A stretch of DNA of 64,000 nt, taken from assembly GCF_030544485.1 (NCBI RefSeq), contig NZ_CP130610.1, forward strand, positions 1,116,001-1,180,000, read 5' to 3'. Shown here piece after piece: positions 1 to 9,601 of this stretch (position 1 is its first letter; every line of letters begins with the position of its first letter). The translations under genes were made by a program, and so were the position numbers. Under the pieces are notes generated by a model that worked only from the letters and a program-made list of their open reading frames with translations, was not told where the DNA came from and searched no databases. This DNA is from Halomonas sp. HAL1 (GTDB taxonomy: Bacteria > Pseudomonadota > Gammaproteobacteria > Pseudomonadales > Halomonadaceae).

Positions 1-1
1 G

Positions 2-469
2 TCTTGGCTGTTTGAGTCCGTTGGGCTGCCTGCATTGGACTGGTTCTCTGCATTACCGCTGACCTCCATTGTGATCATCGTCGCGTGGCAATGGCTGCCC
101 TTTGCACTGTTGATTCTTCTGACGGCGATGCAGTCGCTGGATGAAGATCAAGTCGAAGCCGCCCGCATGGATGGCGCGGGCCCTGTCGCCATCTTCTTCT
201 TTATTACCCTGCCGCATTTAAGGCGCGCGATCAGCGTGGTGATCATGATTGAAATGATCTTCCTGCTGACTATTTTCGCGGAAATTTTTGTGACGACGTC
301 GGGGGGGCCTGGTTTAGCGACGACGAATCTGGCCTATCTGATTTACATCCGTGCGCTACTTGATTTTGACGTGGGCACTGCGTCCGCCGGTGGGGTGATC
401 GCGATCATCCTGGCCAATATCGTGGCGATCTTCCTGGTCCGTATGGTGGCCAAAAACCTGGAAGACTAG
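2..469 (+). CDS. Polyol/sugar ABC transporter permease, first subunit (5' partial)
   Basis: The reading frame is open from base 2, so the gene starts outside the window; the TTG at 35 is not its real start. About 155 C-terminal residues remain, with hydrophobic membrane spans and the cytoplasmic EAA loop of binding-protein-dependent permeases (EAARMDGAGPVAIFFFITLP). This loop contacts the ATPase. The gene lies 29 bases before a second permease and then an ATPase and polyol dehydrogenases, the order of the smoEFGK or mtlEFGK mannitol/sorbitol transporters, so it is probably the SmoF/MtlF-type subunit. The substrate is inferred from neighbours only; the binding-protein gene would be upstream of the window. 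Confidence 0.85.
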   Translation, partial: SWLFESVGLPALDWFSALPLTSIVIIVAWQWLPFALLILLTAMQSLDEDQVEAARMDGAGPVAIFFFITLPHLRRAISVVIMIEMIFLLTIFAEIFVTTSGGPGLATTNLAYLIYIRALLDFDVGTASAGGVIAIILANIVAIFLVRMVAKNLED

Positions 470-498
470 ACCGGCACTTGTGTCCTGGGAGCACTTCG

Positions 499-1365
499 AT
501 GACAACTTTAGGTTCCAAAACAGCTGCGCCACGCTCGACAACGGGGTGGCGGTCAGCACAGGCCAAACGGGCCATGATAACGGTGCTGGGCTGGTCGGTC
601 GCCCTGGTCATCTTCTTTCCGATTTTCTGGATGATATTGACCGGGTTTAAAACGGAAACGGCGGCGATCGCCGACCCAACGCTGATTTTTTCGCCCACTC
701 TGGAAAGTTACCAAGAGGTACAGGAGCGCTCGGGCTATGCGCGGTTTGCGCTCAATAGCGTTGCGGTAGCCTTTGGCTCTACCTTCTTCGCGCTGTTAAT
801 TGCTATTCCCTGCGCCTACGCCATGGCTTTTTTGCCGACTAAACGTACCAAGGGCACGCTGCTATGGATGCTCTCCACCAAAATGCTGCCCTCTGTGGGC
901 GTACTGGTGCCGATATATCTGATTTTTCGCGATGTTGGCCTGCTCGATACCCGAACGGGGCTGATCATCGTCTACACCCTAATGAACCTGCCGATTGTGG
1001 TGTGGATGCTTTACACCTTCTTCAAGGATATGCCCAAGGACATTCTTGAAGCAGGGCGTATGGATGGCGCTTCGACACTTCAGGAGGTGATGTTTCTATT
1101 GCTGCCGCTGACGCTGCCGGGCATCGCTTCAACGGGCTTGCTATCGGTGATTTTGAGTTGGAACGAGGCGTTCTGGAGTCTCAACCTGACCACCTCAAAT
1201 GCCGCCCCGTTAACCGCTTACATCGCCTCATTCTCAAGCCCTGAGGGGCTGTTCTGGGCCAAACTATCTGCCGCTTCCACCATGGCGATTGCGCCTATTT
1301 TGATACTTGGTTGGATGACGCAAAAACAAATGGTACGTGGCCTGACCTTTGGCGCCGTCAAGTAA
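499..1365 (+). CDS. Polyol ABC transporter permease, second subunit (SmoG/MtlG-like)
   Basis: A 288-residue inner-membrane protein of the MalG type with about six membrane spans and an EAA loop (EAGRMDGASTLQEVMFLLLP) near residue 190. It pairs with the upstream permease to form the channel of a mannitol/sorbitol-type importer. An in-frame start exists at 478, but ATG 499 is preferred: GGGAG at 487-491 sits 7 bases before it, and the extra residues would be unlike the family. It is followed 12 bases later by the ATPase, consistent with one operon. Confidence 0.9.
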   Translation: MTTLGSKTAAPRSTTGWRSAQAKRAMITVLGWSVALVIFFPIFWMILTGFKTETAAIADPTLIFSPTLESYQEVQERSGYARFALNSVAVAFGSTFFALLIAIPCAYAMAFLPTKRTKGTLLWMLSTKMLPSVGVLVPIYLIFRDVGLLDTRTGLIIVYTLMNLPIVVWMLYTFFKDMPKDILEAGRMDGASTLQEVMFLLLPLTLPGIASTGLLSVILSWNEAFWSLNLTTSNAAPLTAYIASFSSPEGLFWAKLSAASTMAIAPILILGWMTQKQMVRGLTFGAVK

Positions 1366-1377
1366 AGGATCTTCCTC

Positions 1378-2529
1378 ATGGCAACACTACAACTGCACAA
1401 TATTACCAAGCGTTTTGGCGACACCGAGGTGATCAAGGGCATCGATCTCGAGGTGAATGACCGCGAGTTTGTCGTCTTCGTTGGTCCTTCTGGCTGTGGT
1501 AAATCGACCCTGATGCGCATGATCGCCGGGCTGGAGAGCGCTACCGACGGCGATATTTTGATCGACGGACAGCGTATCAATGACGTTGGCCCAGCGGACC
1601 GCGGCCTCGCCATGGTATTTCAGAGCTACGCGCTTTACCCACATATGACGGTAGAAGGCAATATGGGCTTCAGCATGCGCTTGGCGGGGGTTCCCAAAGA
1701 GGAGCGCCGTGCCAAGGTGCTGGAAGCGGCCAAGATTCTGCAGCTAGAGCCGCTGTTAGACCGTAAGCCCAAAGCGCTCTCCGGCGGTCAGCGCCAGCGG
1801 GTGGCTATTGGCCGTGCGATTGTGCGTAACCCCAGCATCTTCCTGTTCGACGAACCGCTCTCCAACCTGGATGCCGCGCTGCGTGTGCAGATGCGCATCG
1901 AATTGGCGCGGCTTCATGATGAGCTGGACGCCACCATGATCTACGTGACCCACGATCAGATCGAAGCGATGACCATGGCGGACAAGATCGTTGTGCTCCA
2001 CGACGGGGTAGTAGAGCAAGTGGGGTCGCCGATGGCGCTCTATCATCACCCCTGCAATCGCTTTGTGGCGGGGTTTATTGGCTCACCGAAAATGAACTTC
2101 CTGCCGGTAACGCTGACCGGCGTAACGTCTGACGGGGTGGCTATTCGCTTGCCCGGTGGCGGTGAGCGCAGCGTTCCTGTCGACGGCCAGCATCTGGCGT
2201 CCAACGCCACGCTTGAACTAGGCGTTCGTCCAGAACACTTGGTGCTTGATGAACAGGGGCCGCTGAGCGGTGAAATCAAGGTGTTGGAGCGCCTCGGCGG
2301 CCAAACTTCACTCTATGTTCAGATGGATGACGAACTCATCACCATCATGGCCGATGGCGATGTGGCCTACCGGGTCAACGATACGGTCCATTTCGGCTTC
2401 GCCCCCGAGCGCGCCCACTTGTTTGATGCTAACGGGCTAGCCTTACCAAGCCTGGAGCAGCACCCGCTAGCAGGGCTGACCCGCCAAGATAACCGTGCCC
2501 CTGGCTCGCCTTCTGAGGAGCCTGCATGA
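1378..2529 (+). CDS. Polyol ABC transporter ATP-binding protein (SmoK/MtlK/MalK family)
   Basis: A 383-residue ATPase energising the two permeases. Walker A GPSGCGKST is at residues 36-44, the Q loop at Gln82, the signature LSGGQ at 134-138, Walker B ending in Asp158-Glu159, and the switch His at 192. The roughly 140-residue C-terminal part is the OB/TOBE regulatory domain of MalK-type (CUT1) ATPases, so it belongs with a sugar or polyol importer and not an amino-acid importer. The stop codon overlaps the next ATG (ATGA at 2526-2529), indicating translational coupling to the HAD phosphatase. Confidence 0.93.
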   Translation: MATLQLHNITKRFGDTEVIKGIDLEVNDREFVVFVGPSGCGKSTLMRMIAGLESATDGDILIDGQRINDVGPADRGLAMVFQSYALYPHMTVEGNMGFSMRLAGVPKEERRAKVLEAAKILQLEPLLDRKPKALSGGQRQRVAIGRAIVRNPSIFLFDEPLSNLDAALRVQMRIELARLHDELDATMIYVTHDQIEAMTMADKIVVLHDGVVEQVGSPMALYHHPCNRFVAGFIGSPKMNFLPVTLTGVTSDGVAIRLPGGGERSVPVDGQHLASNATLELGVRPEHLVLDEQGPLSGEIKVLERLGGQTSLYVQMDDELITIMADGDVAYRVNDTVHFGFAPERAHLFDANGLALPSLEQHPLAGLTRQDNRAPGSPSEEPA

Positions 2530-3236
2530 GGACGCTCATCTTTGACTGCGATGGCGTGCTGGTCGACAGCGAAGCCATCGCGGAAGGCACGCTGGTGACG
2601 TACCTCTCCCGTTGGCTGCCTGACCTGAATATCGACCAGGCGCTGGGCCAGGCCTTGGGAATGACCACGGCGGCTATTCTTGCGCATCTCGAAGCGTTAA
2701 GTGCCCACACACTGCCGCTTGATGCCACCGAACAGGTGGATACTGCCATTGAGGCGCGCCTTGCGCGGGAACTGAAAGCGATAGAGGGGGCGGATAAGGC
2801 CGTTCGCGGCATTGCGTTGGAAAAAGCGGTAGTTTCCAACAGTCGGCGCAGCCGCGTACTGGCGTCATTGGCGAATACGCGGTTGGCAGAAGCCTTTGGC
2901 GACGTGCCTATCTTTACTGCTGATCAGGTGGCCAATCCCAAACCTGACCCCGCGCTCTACCAATTGGCCGCCTCCCAGTTAGGCCAAGTGCCACGAGACT
3001 GCCTGGTGGTGGAAGACAGCGTTGCTGGCGTGACTGCCGCCCATGCCGCAGGCATGTGCGTGATCGGTTTTGTCGGTGCAAGCCACGTGGATGCTGAACA
3101 GTCGGCGCGCCTTACCCAGGCCGGTGCCTGGCGCATTTTAGAGCATATGCACGGCTTGGCAGCGTTGGTGGACGAATGGCAGGCGCATGGCGCCAGCTTG
3201 CCAAATGCTAACGGTGTGCCCACTCCTCGGAGATAG
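2526..3236 (+). CDS. HAD-superfamily sugar-phosphatase-like hydrolase
   Basis: A 236-residue haloacid-dehalogenase-fold protein of the beta-phosphoglucomutase/phosphatase subfamily. Motif I is FDCDGVLVDS with nucleophile Asp7 and acid/base Asp9. Motif II Ser is in VVSNS, the motif III Lys in NPKPDP, and motif IV acidic residues in VVEDS. A helical cap lies between motifs I and II. GAGGAG stands about 5 bases before the start. It sits inside the polyol operon between the ATPase and the sorbitol-type dehydrogenase, a position where rhizobial and Rhodobacter polyol operons also carry a HAD gene. Its substrate is not determinable here; removal of inhibitory sugar or polyol phosphates is a guess. 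Confidence 0.85.
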   Translation: MRTLIFDCDGVLVDSEAIAEGTLVTYLSRWLPDLNIDQALGQALGMTTAAILAHLEALSAHTLPLDATEQVDTAIEARLARELKAIEGADKAVRGIALEKAVVSNSRRSRVLASLANTRLAEAFGDVPIFTADQVANPKPDPALYQLAASQLGQVPRDCLVVEDSVAGVTAAHAAGMCVIGFVGASHVDAEQSARLTQAGAWRILEHMHGLAALVDEWQAHGASLPNANGVPTPRR

Positions 3237-3238
3237 CT

Positions 3239-4024
3239 ATGAAACTGATCGATAAAACCGCGGTGATTACCGGTGGCGCTCGCGGCATCGGCCTGGCCAT
3301 TGCCCAGCGCTACCTTTCAGAAGGCGCGAGTGTCGTGGTGGCCGATATTGACCGTGGCGCCATCGACGATGCCGTGGCGACACTGCAGCAGCTGGGGCTC
3401 GCCGAGAAAGTAATGGGGGTGGCACTAAATGTCTGCGATCAAAGCTCGATTGACGCCATGGTAGAAGCGGTGACGCAGCGCTTCGGCGGTATCGATATTT
3501 TGGTCAATAACGCCGCAGTATTTGATATGGCGCCCGTGCTTGAGGTGACCGAGGCGAGCTTCGACAAGCAGTTCGCGGTCAATACCAAGGGCATGTTTTT
3601 TACTCTACAGGCGGTTGCCCGTTCCATGGTAGCCCGTGGTCAAGGCGGGAAAATTATCAATATAGCCTCCCAGGCAGGTCGCCGTGGTGAAGCCCTGGTG
3701 AGTGTTTACTGCGCCAGCAAGTCGGCCGTCATCAGCCTCACACAATCCTGCGGGTTGGACCTGATCAAACATGGCATCAACGTCAACGGCATCGCTCCCG
3801 GCGTGGTGGATACGCCGATGTGGGAGGAGGTCGACGCACTATTTGCCCGTTATGAGAACCGTCCGCTTGGCGAGAAGAAACGTCTGGTAGGCGAAGCGGT
3901 TCCATTTGGGCGCATGGGTCTGCCGGAAGAGCATACCGGCGCAGCGGTTTTTCTGGCCAGCCAGGACAGCGATTACGTGGTCGCCCAGACACTCAATGTC
4001 GATGGCGGCAACTGGATGAGCTGA
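3239..4024 (+). CDS. Short-chain dehydrogenase, sorbitol (L-iditol 2-) dehydrogenase-like (SmoS type)
   Basis: A 261-residue classical SDR. The cofactor motif TGGARGIG is at residues 11-18, the structural NNAA near 90-93, and the catalytic tetrad is visible as Asn115, Ser144, Tyr157 and Lys161 (YCASK). Asp36-Ile-Asp in VVVADID at the end of beta-2 favours NAD(H). Its place between polyol transport genes and a mannitol-type dehydrogenase suggests oxidation of D-sorbitol to fructose (or galactitol to tagatose), as for SmoS of Rhodobacter and rhizobia. The family assignment is strong; the exact polyol is inferred. Confidence 0.88.
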   Translation: MKLIDKTAVITGGARGIGLAIAQRYLSEGASVVVADIDRGAIDDAVATLQQLGLAEKVMGVALNVCDQSSIDAMVEAVTQRFGGIDILVNNAAVFDMAPVLEVTEASFDKQFAVNTKGMFFTLQAVARSMVARGQGGKIINIASQAGRRGEALVSVYCASKSAVISLTQSCGLDLIKHGINVNGIAPGVVDTPMWEEVDALFARYENRPLGEKKRLVGEAVPFGRMGLPEEHTGAAVFLASQDSDYVVAQTLNVDGGNWMS

Positions 4025-4031
4025 GGTGGCC

Positions 4032-4652
4032 ATGACGCCTGATCTTGATGCCTTAGCACAACAGATTATTCGCGCCGCTGACGGTGCATCGCGCTACTTG
4101 GTAGCGCTAGCAGGGCCGCCGGGGGCAGGGAAATCCTATCGCAGCGCCCAGCTCTGCGATGCCATTAATCAGCGCTTGCCGGGCCAAGCCGGTCTGGTGC
4201 CTATGGACGGCTACCACTTCGATAACGCCGTGCTGGGCGAGCAGCAGGTGCCGGTAAAGGGCGCGCCCCACACATTCGATGCGGAGGGGCTGCGCTGCGA
4301 TCTCGAACGCATCCGCCAAGCCGTTCACCCGGTAGCGGTACCGGTCTTTGATCGCCCGCTGGATCTCGCCCGTGCGGGTGGGCGCCTGATCACTCTTGAG
4401 CAGCGCATCGTGATCGTCGAGGGCAACTATCTGCTGCTGGATCGCTCTCCCTGGCGCGAACTGCGTCCGCTATTTGATTGGACGCTATTTCTAGACGTCG
4501 ATGACGACGTACTGGTTGAGCGGCTGATCCAGCGCTGGCTTGAGATGGGCCAGGACCGCGCCGGGGCGCTGGAGCGTACCCACCACGAAGACATGCTCAA
4601 CGCGCAATTGGTAAAACGCTGCTGTTTAACGCCTGACCAGCGCTGGCGCTAG
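4032..4652 (+). CDS. P-loop nucleoside/sugar kinase family protein (FrcK/YggC-like)
   Basis: A 206-residue cytosolic kinase of the uridine-kinase/pantothenate-kinase-like P-loop group. Walker A GPPGAGKS is at residues 28-35, followed by a substrate-side segment (PMDGYHFDN) and IVIVEGNYLLLD typical of this family. GAGG at 4023-4026 points to ATG 4032 and not the in-frame GTG at 4026, which overlaps that ribosome site. Relatives include FrcK, encoded with the rhizobial fructose transporter. In this operon it could phosphorylate the fructose made by the two dehydrogenases, since no PfkB- or ROK-type fructokinase is seen nearby. That function is inferred. Confidence 0.75.
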   Translation: MTPDLDALAQQIIRAADGASRYLVALAGPPGAGKSYRSAQLCDAINQRLPGQAGLVPMDGYHFDNAVLGEQQVPVKGAPHTFDAEGLRCDLERIRQAVHPVAVPVFDRPLDLARAGGRLITLEQRIVIVEGNYLLLDRSPWRELRPLFDWTLFLDVDDDVLVERLIQRWLEMGQDRAGALERTHHEDMLNAQLVKRCCLTPDQRWR

Positions 4653-4723
4653 CGTGTTTGTAACCGTTTTAGTCACTTTTATTATCCCCATCGTGCCAAG
4701 TAGGCCTTGGCTGGAGAGCTCCC

Positions 4724-6211
4724 ATGACCCAACTTAACAATCACAACCTGGGCAATCTAACCGCCGATGTTGCTGTGCCTCACTATGACCGCAAGGCGCT
4801 CACACCCGGTATTGTGCATATCGGCGTAGGCGGCTTTCACCGTGCCCACCAGGCGATGTATCTGGATGCGCTGATGAGCCAGGGCGAAGCGCTGGATTGG
4901 GGGATTGTTGGCGTGGGCGTGATGCCCGGCGACAAGCGCATGCAGCAGGCGCTGGCAGCGCAGGATCATCTCTACACCCTGGTGGTGAAACACCCTGATG
5001 GCCAGTACGAGCCCAGGGTCATTGGCAGTATGGTGAATTACCTATTTGCACCGGACGATACCGAGGCTGTGATTGAGCAGATGGCCGACCCGGCGATTCG
5101 TATCGTATCGCTGACCGTGACCGAAGGCGGTTACAACTTTCATCCGGTGAGCGGCGAGTTCGATCTCGATAACCCTCAGGTGCGCGCCGACCTAGCCAAT
5201 CCCACCCAGCCGACCACCACCTTTGGGCTCGTGGTGGAGGCGCTGGCCCGCCGCCGCGCGCGAGGCATTGCACCCTTTACCGTTATGTCCTGCGATAATA
5301 TTCAAGGCAACGGTGATGTCGCTAAACGCATGTTTAGCGCCTATGCCCAAGCGAGGGATGCCGAGTTAGGTGCCTGGCTTGCCTGCGAGGTGGCGTTTCC
5401 CAATGCCATGGTGGATCGCATTACCCCGGTGACATCACCTACCGATATTGATGAGCTTAATCAGCGCTTTGGCGTCGAGGACGCCTGGCCAGTGGTTTGC
5501 GAACCCTTTACGCAATGGGTGCTGGAGGACCACTTTCCCCTTGGCCGCCCAGCGTTTGAAAAGGTAGGCGTTCAAGTTGTTGAGGATGTCGAACCCTACG
5601 AGCTGATGAAGCTGCGCCTACTCAACGCCAGCCATCAGGCGCTGACCTACTTTGGTTATTTAGCGGGATACCGCTACGCCCATGAGGTATGCCAAGATCC
5701 GCTGTTTGTTGATTTTCTCTTGGGCTATATGCGCGAGGAGGGCACACCAACATTGGCGCCAGTGCCGGGGGTTGATCTTGAAGATTATCGCTTAACGCTG
5801 ATTGAGCGTTTTGCCAACCCGCAAATCAAAGATACCCTGGCACGGCTCTGCGCCGAGAGCTCTGACCGGATTCCCAAATGGCTAGTGCCGGTGATTCGCC
5901 AGCAGTTGGCCCAGGGTGGCGAGATAGAGCGCAGTGCCGCCGTGGTGGCCAGCTGGGCGCGCTACGCTGAGGGGGTAGACGAGCAGGGCGAGCCGATTGA
6001 GATTGTTGATCGTTTGAAGGCACCGCTAATGGCCATTGCGGCCGAGAACCGCACTCGACCCACGGCCTTTATCGAAAACCGTGAACTGTTTGGTGACTTG
6101 ATCGATAGCGCCCGCTTTGTTGAAGCCTATATAGCAACTCTAAGTTCACTGCACGAACGTGGCGCACGCGCTACGCTAGAGGGTCTGGCGTCATCCAAAG
6201 GAACAGTGTGA
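4724..6211 (+). CDS. Mannitol/polyol 2-dehydrogenase (long-chain polyol dehydrogenase family)
   Basis: A 495-residue zinc-independent, NAD-dependent polyol dehydrogenase. An N-terminal nucleotide-binding segment (GVGGFHRAH, about residues 34-42) and the C-terminal catalytic triad Lys296, Asn301 and His304 (KLRLLNASH) match the Lys/Asn/His triad of Pseudomonas fluorescens mannitol 2-dehydrogenase in spacing. Such enzymes oxidise mannitol to fructose and often arabitol to xylulose; the adjoining xylulokinase supports the second activity as well. GGAGAG lies 6 bases before ATG 4724. The stop overlaps the next start (TGATG), so it is coupled to the xylulokinase. Confidence 0.92.
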   Translation: MTQLNNHNLGNLTADVAVPHYDRKALTPGIVHIGVGGFHRAHQAMYLDALMSQGEALDWGIVGVGVMPGDKRMQQALAAQDHLYTLVVKHPDGQYEPRVIGSMVNYLFAPDDTEAVIEQMADPAIRIVSLTVTEGGYNFHPVSGEFDLDNPQVRADLANPTQPTTTFGLVVEALARRRARGIAPFTVMSCDNIQGNGDVAKRMFSAYAQARDAELGAWLACEVAFPNAMVDRITPVTSPTDIDELNQRFGVEDAWPVVCEPFTQWVLEDHFPLGRPAFEKVGVQVVEDVEPYELMKLRLLNASHQALTYFGYLAGYRYAHEVCQDPLFVDFLLGYMREEGTPTLAPVPGVDLEDYRLTLIERFANPQIKDTLARLCAESSDRIPKWLVPVIRQQLAQGGEIERSAAVVASWARYAEGVDEQGEPIEIVDRLKAPLMAIAAENRTRPTAFIENRELFGDLIDSARFVEAYIATLSSLHERGARATLEGLASSKGTV

Positions 6212-7698
6212 TGTATATCGGGGTAGATTGCGGTACCCAAAGTACCAAGGTGGTGGTGGTCGACGTTGAACGAGGCATGATTCTGTCGGAAGCAAGCCGC
6301 CCCCATCGCTTGGAAGAGGGCGAAAATGGCCGCCGCGAGCAGGCACCGGCCGAGTGGTTGGCGGCCCTGAAAGGCGCATTCTTTGCCGCCCTCGATAAAG
6401 CCGGGGTTTCGGCGAGTGAGGTGCGTGGTATCGGCGTTTCCGGCCAGCAGCACGGTATGGTGGCGCTGGATGCGGATGGTGCGCCGGTCTACCCCGCCAA
6501 GCTGTGGTGCGATACTGAAACCAGCGCCCAGAATGCCGAATTGGTTGCCCGCCTGGGCGGTGAAACGGGCTGCCTGGAAAAACTGGGGTTAGTGCTGCAA
6601 ACCGGCTATACCGCCTCAAAGGTTGCCTGGCTGCGTGAGCATCACCCAGATGCGTACCACCGCATCGAAAGCCTGCTGCTACCCCACGACTATCTCAATT
6701 TCTGGCTTACCGGCGAGCGGGTCACCGAAGCGGGCGATGCCTCGGGTACCGGCTACTTCGATACCCGCAAACGCTGCTGGCAGTTGCAGGTATTTGAGGA
6801 AATAGCTCCCGAGCTAGACCCTGCACGGGTGCTGCCCCGTTTGCTGGAAGCCCATGAGCCGGTTGGCGTGGTGCGACAGGTAGTGGCACGTGAGCTGGGC
6901 CTTGGTGATCATGTCGTTGTCTCTTCCGGTGGCGGCGACAACATGCTGGGCGCCATTGGCACTGGCAATATTACCCCAGGGTTGATCACACTGAGCTTGG
7001 GCACCTCCGGCACCGTTTGCGCCTACTCGGCTACACCTGTCGAGTGCGATAACGCCATGGTCGCCAACTTCTGCTCCAGCACAGGAGGCTGGCTGCCGTT
7101 GATCTGCACCATGAATGTCACCTCGGCCACCACGCGGGTTCGCGAGCTGTTCGGTTTGGATTTAGCCGCGTTTGGCGAAAAAGTGGCCAGTGCGCCCATC
7201 GGCGCCGAAGGCGTTACCGTGCTGCCGTTTTTCAATGGCGAGCGGGTGCCGATGTTGCCCAACGCCTCCGCTGACTTTCTTGGCCTGACCAGTTTGAATA
7301 CCACCCAGGCTAATTTATGCCGCGCCGTGGTGGAAGGCGCCACTTTCGGGCTACGCTATGGGCTGGAATTATTGGGTGATTTAACCGCAGGGGCTAGCCA
7401 GATCCGCCTGATCGGCGGAGGTGCGAATAGCCCAGTATGGCGACAGATGGTGGCGGACATTACTGGTACCCAAGTGATTTGCCCCGAAATTACCGACGCG
7501 GCTGCCCTAGGGGCGGCGATACAGGCGGCATGGTGCGACCAGCGTGCAGAGGGCGTTATGTTGGAATCACTGTGTGAAAAGTTAGTCCACCTGGATGCCC
7601 AGTCACTTGCTGACCCCCATCCTGCCCGTGTGGCCGCGTACCAACCGATTTATGCACGTTATTGCGCAGCACTTGAACAACGCCATGGCGGCGCTTAA
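6211..7698 (+). CDS. xylB: Xylulokinase
   Basis: A 495-residue FGGY-family carbohydrate kinase. The N-terminal [11 protein letters not shown] forms the phosphate-binding start of the ASKHA fold, GQQHGMV is the xylulokinase substrate-loop motif, and [16 protein letters not shown] is the C-terminal FGGY signature. It makes xylulose 5-phosphate from xylulose, feeding the pentose phosphate pathway. A GTG at 6208 is also in frame, but ATG 6211 has AAAGGA 8 bases upstream and overlaps the preceding TGA, so 6211 is preferred. In this context it probably handles xylulose made from arabitol by the upstream dehydrogenase (compare mtlY in Pseudomonas). Confidence 0.93.
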   Translation: MYIGVDCGTQSTKVVVVDVERGMILSEASRPHRLEEGENGRREQAPAEWLAALKGAFFAALDKAGVSASEVRGIGVSGQQHGMVALDADGAPVYPAKLWCDTETSAQNAELVARLGGETGCLEKLGLVLQTGYTASKVAWLREHHPDAYHRIESLLLPHDYLNFWLTGERVTEAGDASGTGYFDTRKRCWQLQVFEEIAPELDPARVLPRLLEAHEPVGVVRQVVARELGLGDHVVVSSGGGDNMLGAIGTGNITPGLITLSLGTSGTVCAYSATPVECDNAMVANFCSSTGGWLPLICTMNVTSATTRVRELFGLDLAAFGEKVASAPIGAEGVTVLPFFNGERVPMLPNASADFLGLTSLNTTQANLCRAVVEGATFGLRYGLELLGDLTAGASQIRLIGGGANSPVWRQMVADITGTQVICPEITDAAALGAAIQAAWCDQRAEGVMLESLCEKLVHLDAQSLADPHPARVAAYQPIYARYCAALEQRHGGA

Positions 7699-7718
7699 AA
7701 GCATATCAAGGAGATTTT

Positions 7719-8672
7719 ATGACCAGCCAGCTGCAACAGTTAAAACAACATTCGCTTGTCGTCGCCGACACCGGCGATCTTGAGGCCATTCGTCGCTATC
7801 AGCCACAAGATGCCACGACCAACCCATCACTGCTGCTCAAAGCGTTTAGTTTGTCCGGTTATCAAGCGCTAATCGACGAAGAGTTAAGCACTGTAAAAGC
7901 CTCTGGCGGCAGCCGTGAAGAGCAAATCAAACACGCCGTTGATCGCCTTGCCGTGGCCATGGGTAGTGAGATTTCGGCGGTTGTGCCGGGGCGTGTTTCC
8001 ACCGAAGTGGCTGCTCGTTTGTCGTTTGATACCCAGGCCAGCATTGCCAAGGCCCATGAACTCATCGAGCTGTACGATGCCCGTGGCGTGGCACGCGATC
8101 GTGTGTTGATCAAGCTGGCATCTACCTGGGAAGGCATTCGTGCCGCCGAGGTACTCGAGCGTGAGGGCATTCAGTGCAACCTGACGCTGCTGTTCAGCGA
8201 AGCACAGGCCCAGGCATGTTTCGACGCTGGCGTTTTTCTAATCTCACCCTTCGTGGGCCGAGTGACCGATTGGTACAAAAAAGAGACCGGCAGTAAGTAC
8301 ACGCCAGAAAACGACCCGGGTGTTCAGTTTGTTCAGGGCGTGTGTGAGCGAGCCAACCAGGGTGGTTACGACACCGTGGTAATGGGTGCGAGCTTCCGCA
8401 CCACCGGCCAAGTGCTCGCGCTGGCAGGTTGCCCACGGCTGACCATTTCGCCAGCGTTACTGGAAGAGCTAGAGGCGACGGAAGGCAGCGTTACTGCGCA
8501 AATCCGTGCCGGGGAAGGTACGGGTAAACCCACTGCGTCGCTTAACGAAGCCGCTTTCCGCTGGGGGCATAACCAGGATGCCATGGCCAATGACAAGCTA
8601 GCTGAAGGTATCCGCCGCTTCCACGACGACCAGCTGGAACTTGAATCGTTGATCGATAAACGGCTAGGCTGA
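7719..8672 (+). CDS. tal: Transaldolase
   Basis: A 317-residue class I transaldolase of the TalA/TalB length. The Schiff-base lysine is Lys132 ([11 protein letters not shown]), and Asp17 and Glu96 fall at the same numbers as the catalytic residues of E. coli TalB. It exchanges dihydroxyacetone units between sedoheptulose 7-phosphate and glyceraldehyde 3-phosphate, giving erythrose 4-phosphate and fructose 6-phosphate. AAGGAG precedes the ATG by 5-6 bases, and only 20 bases separate it from xylB, so it appears to be an operon member helping clear xylulose 5-phosphate. Confidence 0.95.
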   Translation: MTSQLQQLKQHSLVVADTGDLEAIRRYQPQDATTNPSLLLKAFSLSGYQALIDEELSTVKASGGSREEQIKHAVDRLAVAMGSEISAVVPGRVSTEVAARLSFDTQASIAKAHELIELYDARGVARDRVLIKLASTWEGIRAAEVLEREGIQCNLTLLFSEAQAQACFDAGVFLISPFVGRVTDWYKKETGSKYTPENDPGVQFVQGVCERANQGGYDTVVMGASFRTTGQVLALAGCPRLTISPALLEELEATEGSVTAQIRAGEGTGKPTASLNEAAFRWGHNQDAMANDKLAEGIRRFHDDQLELESLIDKRLG

Positions 8673-8760
8673 AATATACGTTAGCCCATGGTTTAAGTGC
8701 GTCGGGGTTAGGGTAAGCCCTGGCGTCGGCGACGTGATATTCAGATATGGGGAGTGAGAC

Positions 8761-9600
8761 ATGGATGCCACTCTGCGGCAGTTACTGGAGTCTATTAAGC
8801 TGACCCCGAGCGGTGATTTGCAGCCGCTAAGTGGGGGTGATATCGCTGCTGTTTATCGCCTGGAGACGCGCCAGGGGCCGGTGGTGATCAAGCATGACGA
8901 CGCTGCTCGGTTGCGTGGTGAGGCAGAAGGCTTGCGTACCCTGCGCAATGCCTGTGCGAAGCTAGTGGTGCCGGAAGTGCTCGGATTGGCAGACGGCTGG
9001 CTGGTCATTGAGTCGTTAGACACGGTGCCCGGGCCGCAGAACGCAACTGCGCTTGGCGAAGGGCTGCGCAGCTTGCACGAAGTGATTGGCGATGCCCACG
9101 GCTGGCATCAGGATAATGCCTGTGGGCTCACTCCCCAGCCTAATGCGCCGCTTAGTGATGGGCGGGCTTTCCAGCGTGAACGCCGCCTGCTCCCCCTTAG
9201 CGAGGCGTGCTACCAGCAAGGGCTGCTGGATAGCCAGCTGCGCGAGCGCATCGAGCGCTTGGCCGAAGATCTAGAGCGCTGGCTGCCCGATGCACCACCC
9301 AGCCTGCTGCATGGTGATTGTTGGTCGGGGAATGTACTCACCACCCCGCAGGGGCCCGCTCTGATAGACCCCGCGATATATCGCCACTACCCGGAAGTGG
9401 ATTTAGCGATGCTGACCTTGTTTGGCTCGCCCGGCGAGGCCTTTTTTGACGCCTACTGGAACGGCGACGCCCCGACCGACTGGCCGAGGCGTGAAGCGCT
9501 GTTTCAGCTTTACCCGCTGTTGAATCACCTGCTGCTGTTCGGCGCCGGTTATCGCTCGGCGGTTGAGCGCAGCGTGGCGAGGGTCGAGTCCTTCGCTTGA
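8761..9600 (+). CDS. Fructosamine kinase / aminoglycoside phosphotransferase-family protein
   Basis: A 279-residue protein of the fructosamine-3-kinase fold. The catalytic loop HGDCWSGN (around residue 182) and the metal-binding Asp in ALIDPAIYRHYPEVDLAML are clear, and an N-terminal VVIKHDD gives the ATP-binding lysine. Bacterial relatives phosphorylate ribulosamine or fructosamine adducts or related sugars (YniA family). It lies 88 bases after tal behind GGGGAG, on the same strand, and may be the last gene of the polyol operon or have its own promoter. It ends 1 base from the convergent cynS, with no terminator hairpin seen between them. Confidence 0.82.
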   Translation: MDATLRQLLESIKLTPSGDLQPLSGGDIAAVYRLETRQGPVVIKHDDAARLRGEAEGLRTLRNACAKLVVPEVLGLADGWLVIESLDTVPGPQNATALGEGLRSLHEVIGDAHGWHQDNACGLTPQPNAPLSDGRAFQRERRLLPLSEACYQQGLLDSQLRERIERLAEDLERWLPDAPPSLLHGDCWSGNVLTTPQGPALIDPAIYRHYPEVDLAMLTLFGSPGEAFFDAYWNGDAPTDWPRREALFQLYPLLNHLLLFGAGYRSAVERSVARVESFA

Positions 9601-9601
9601 G

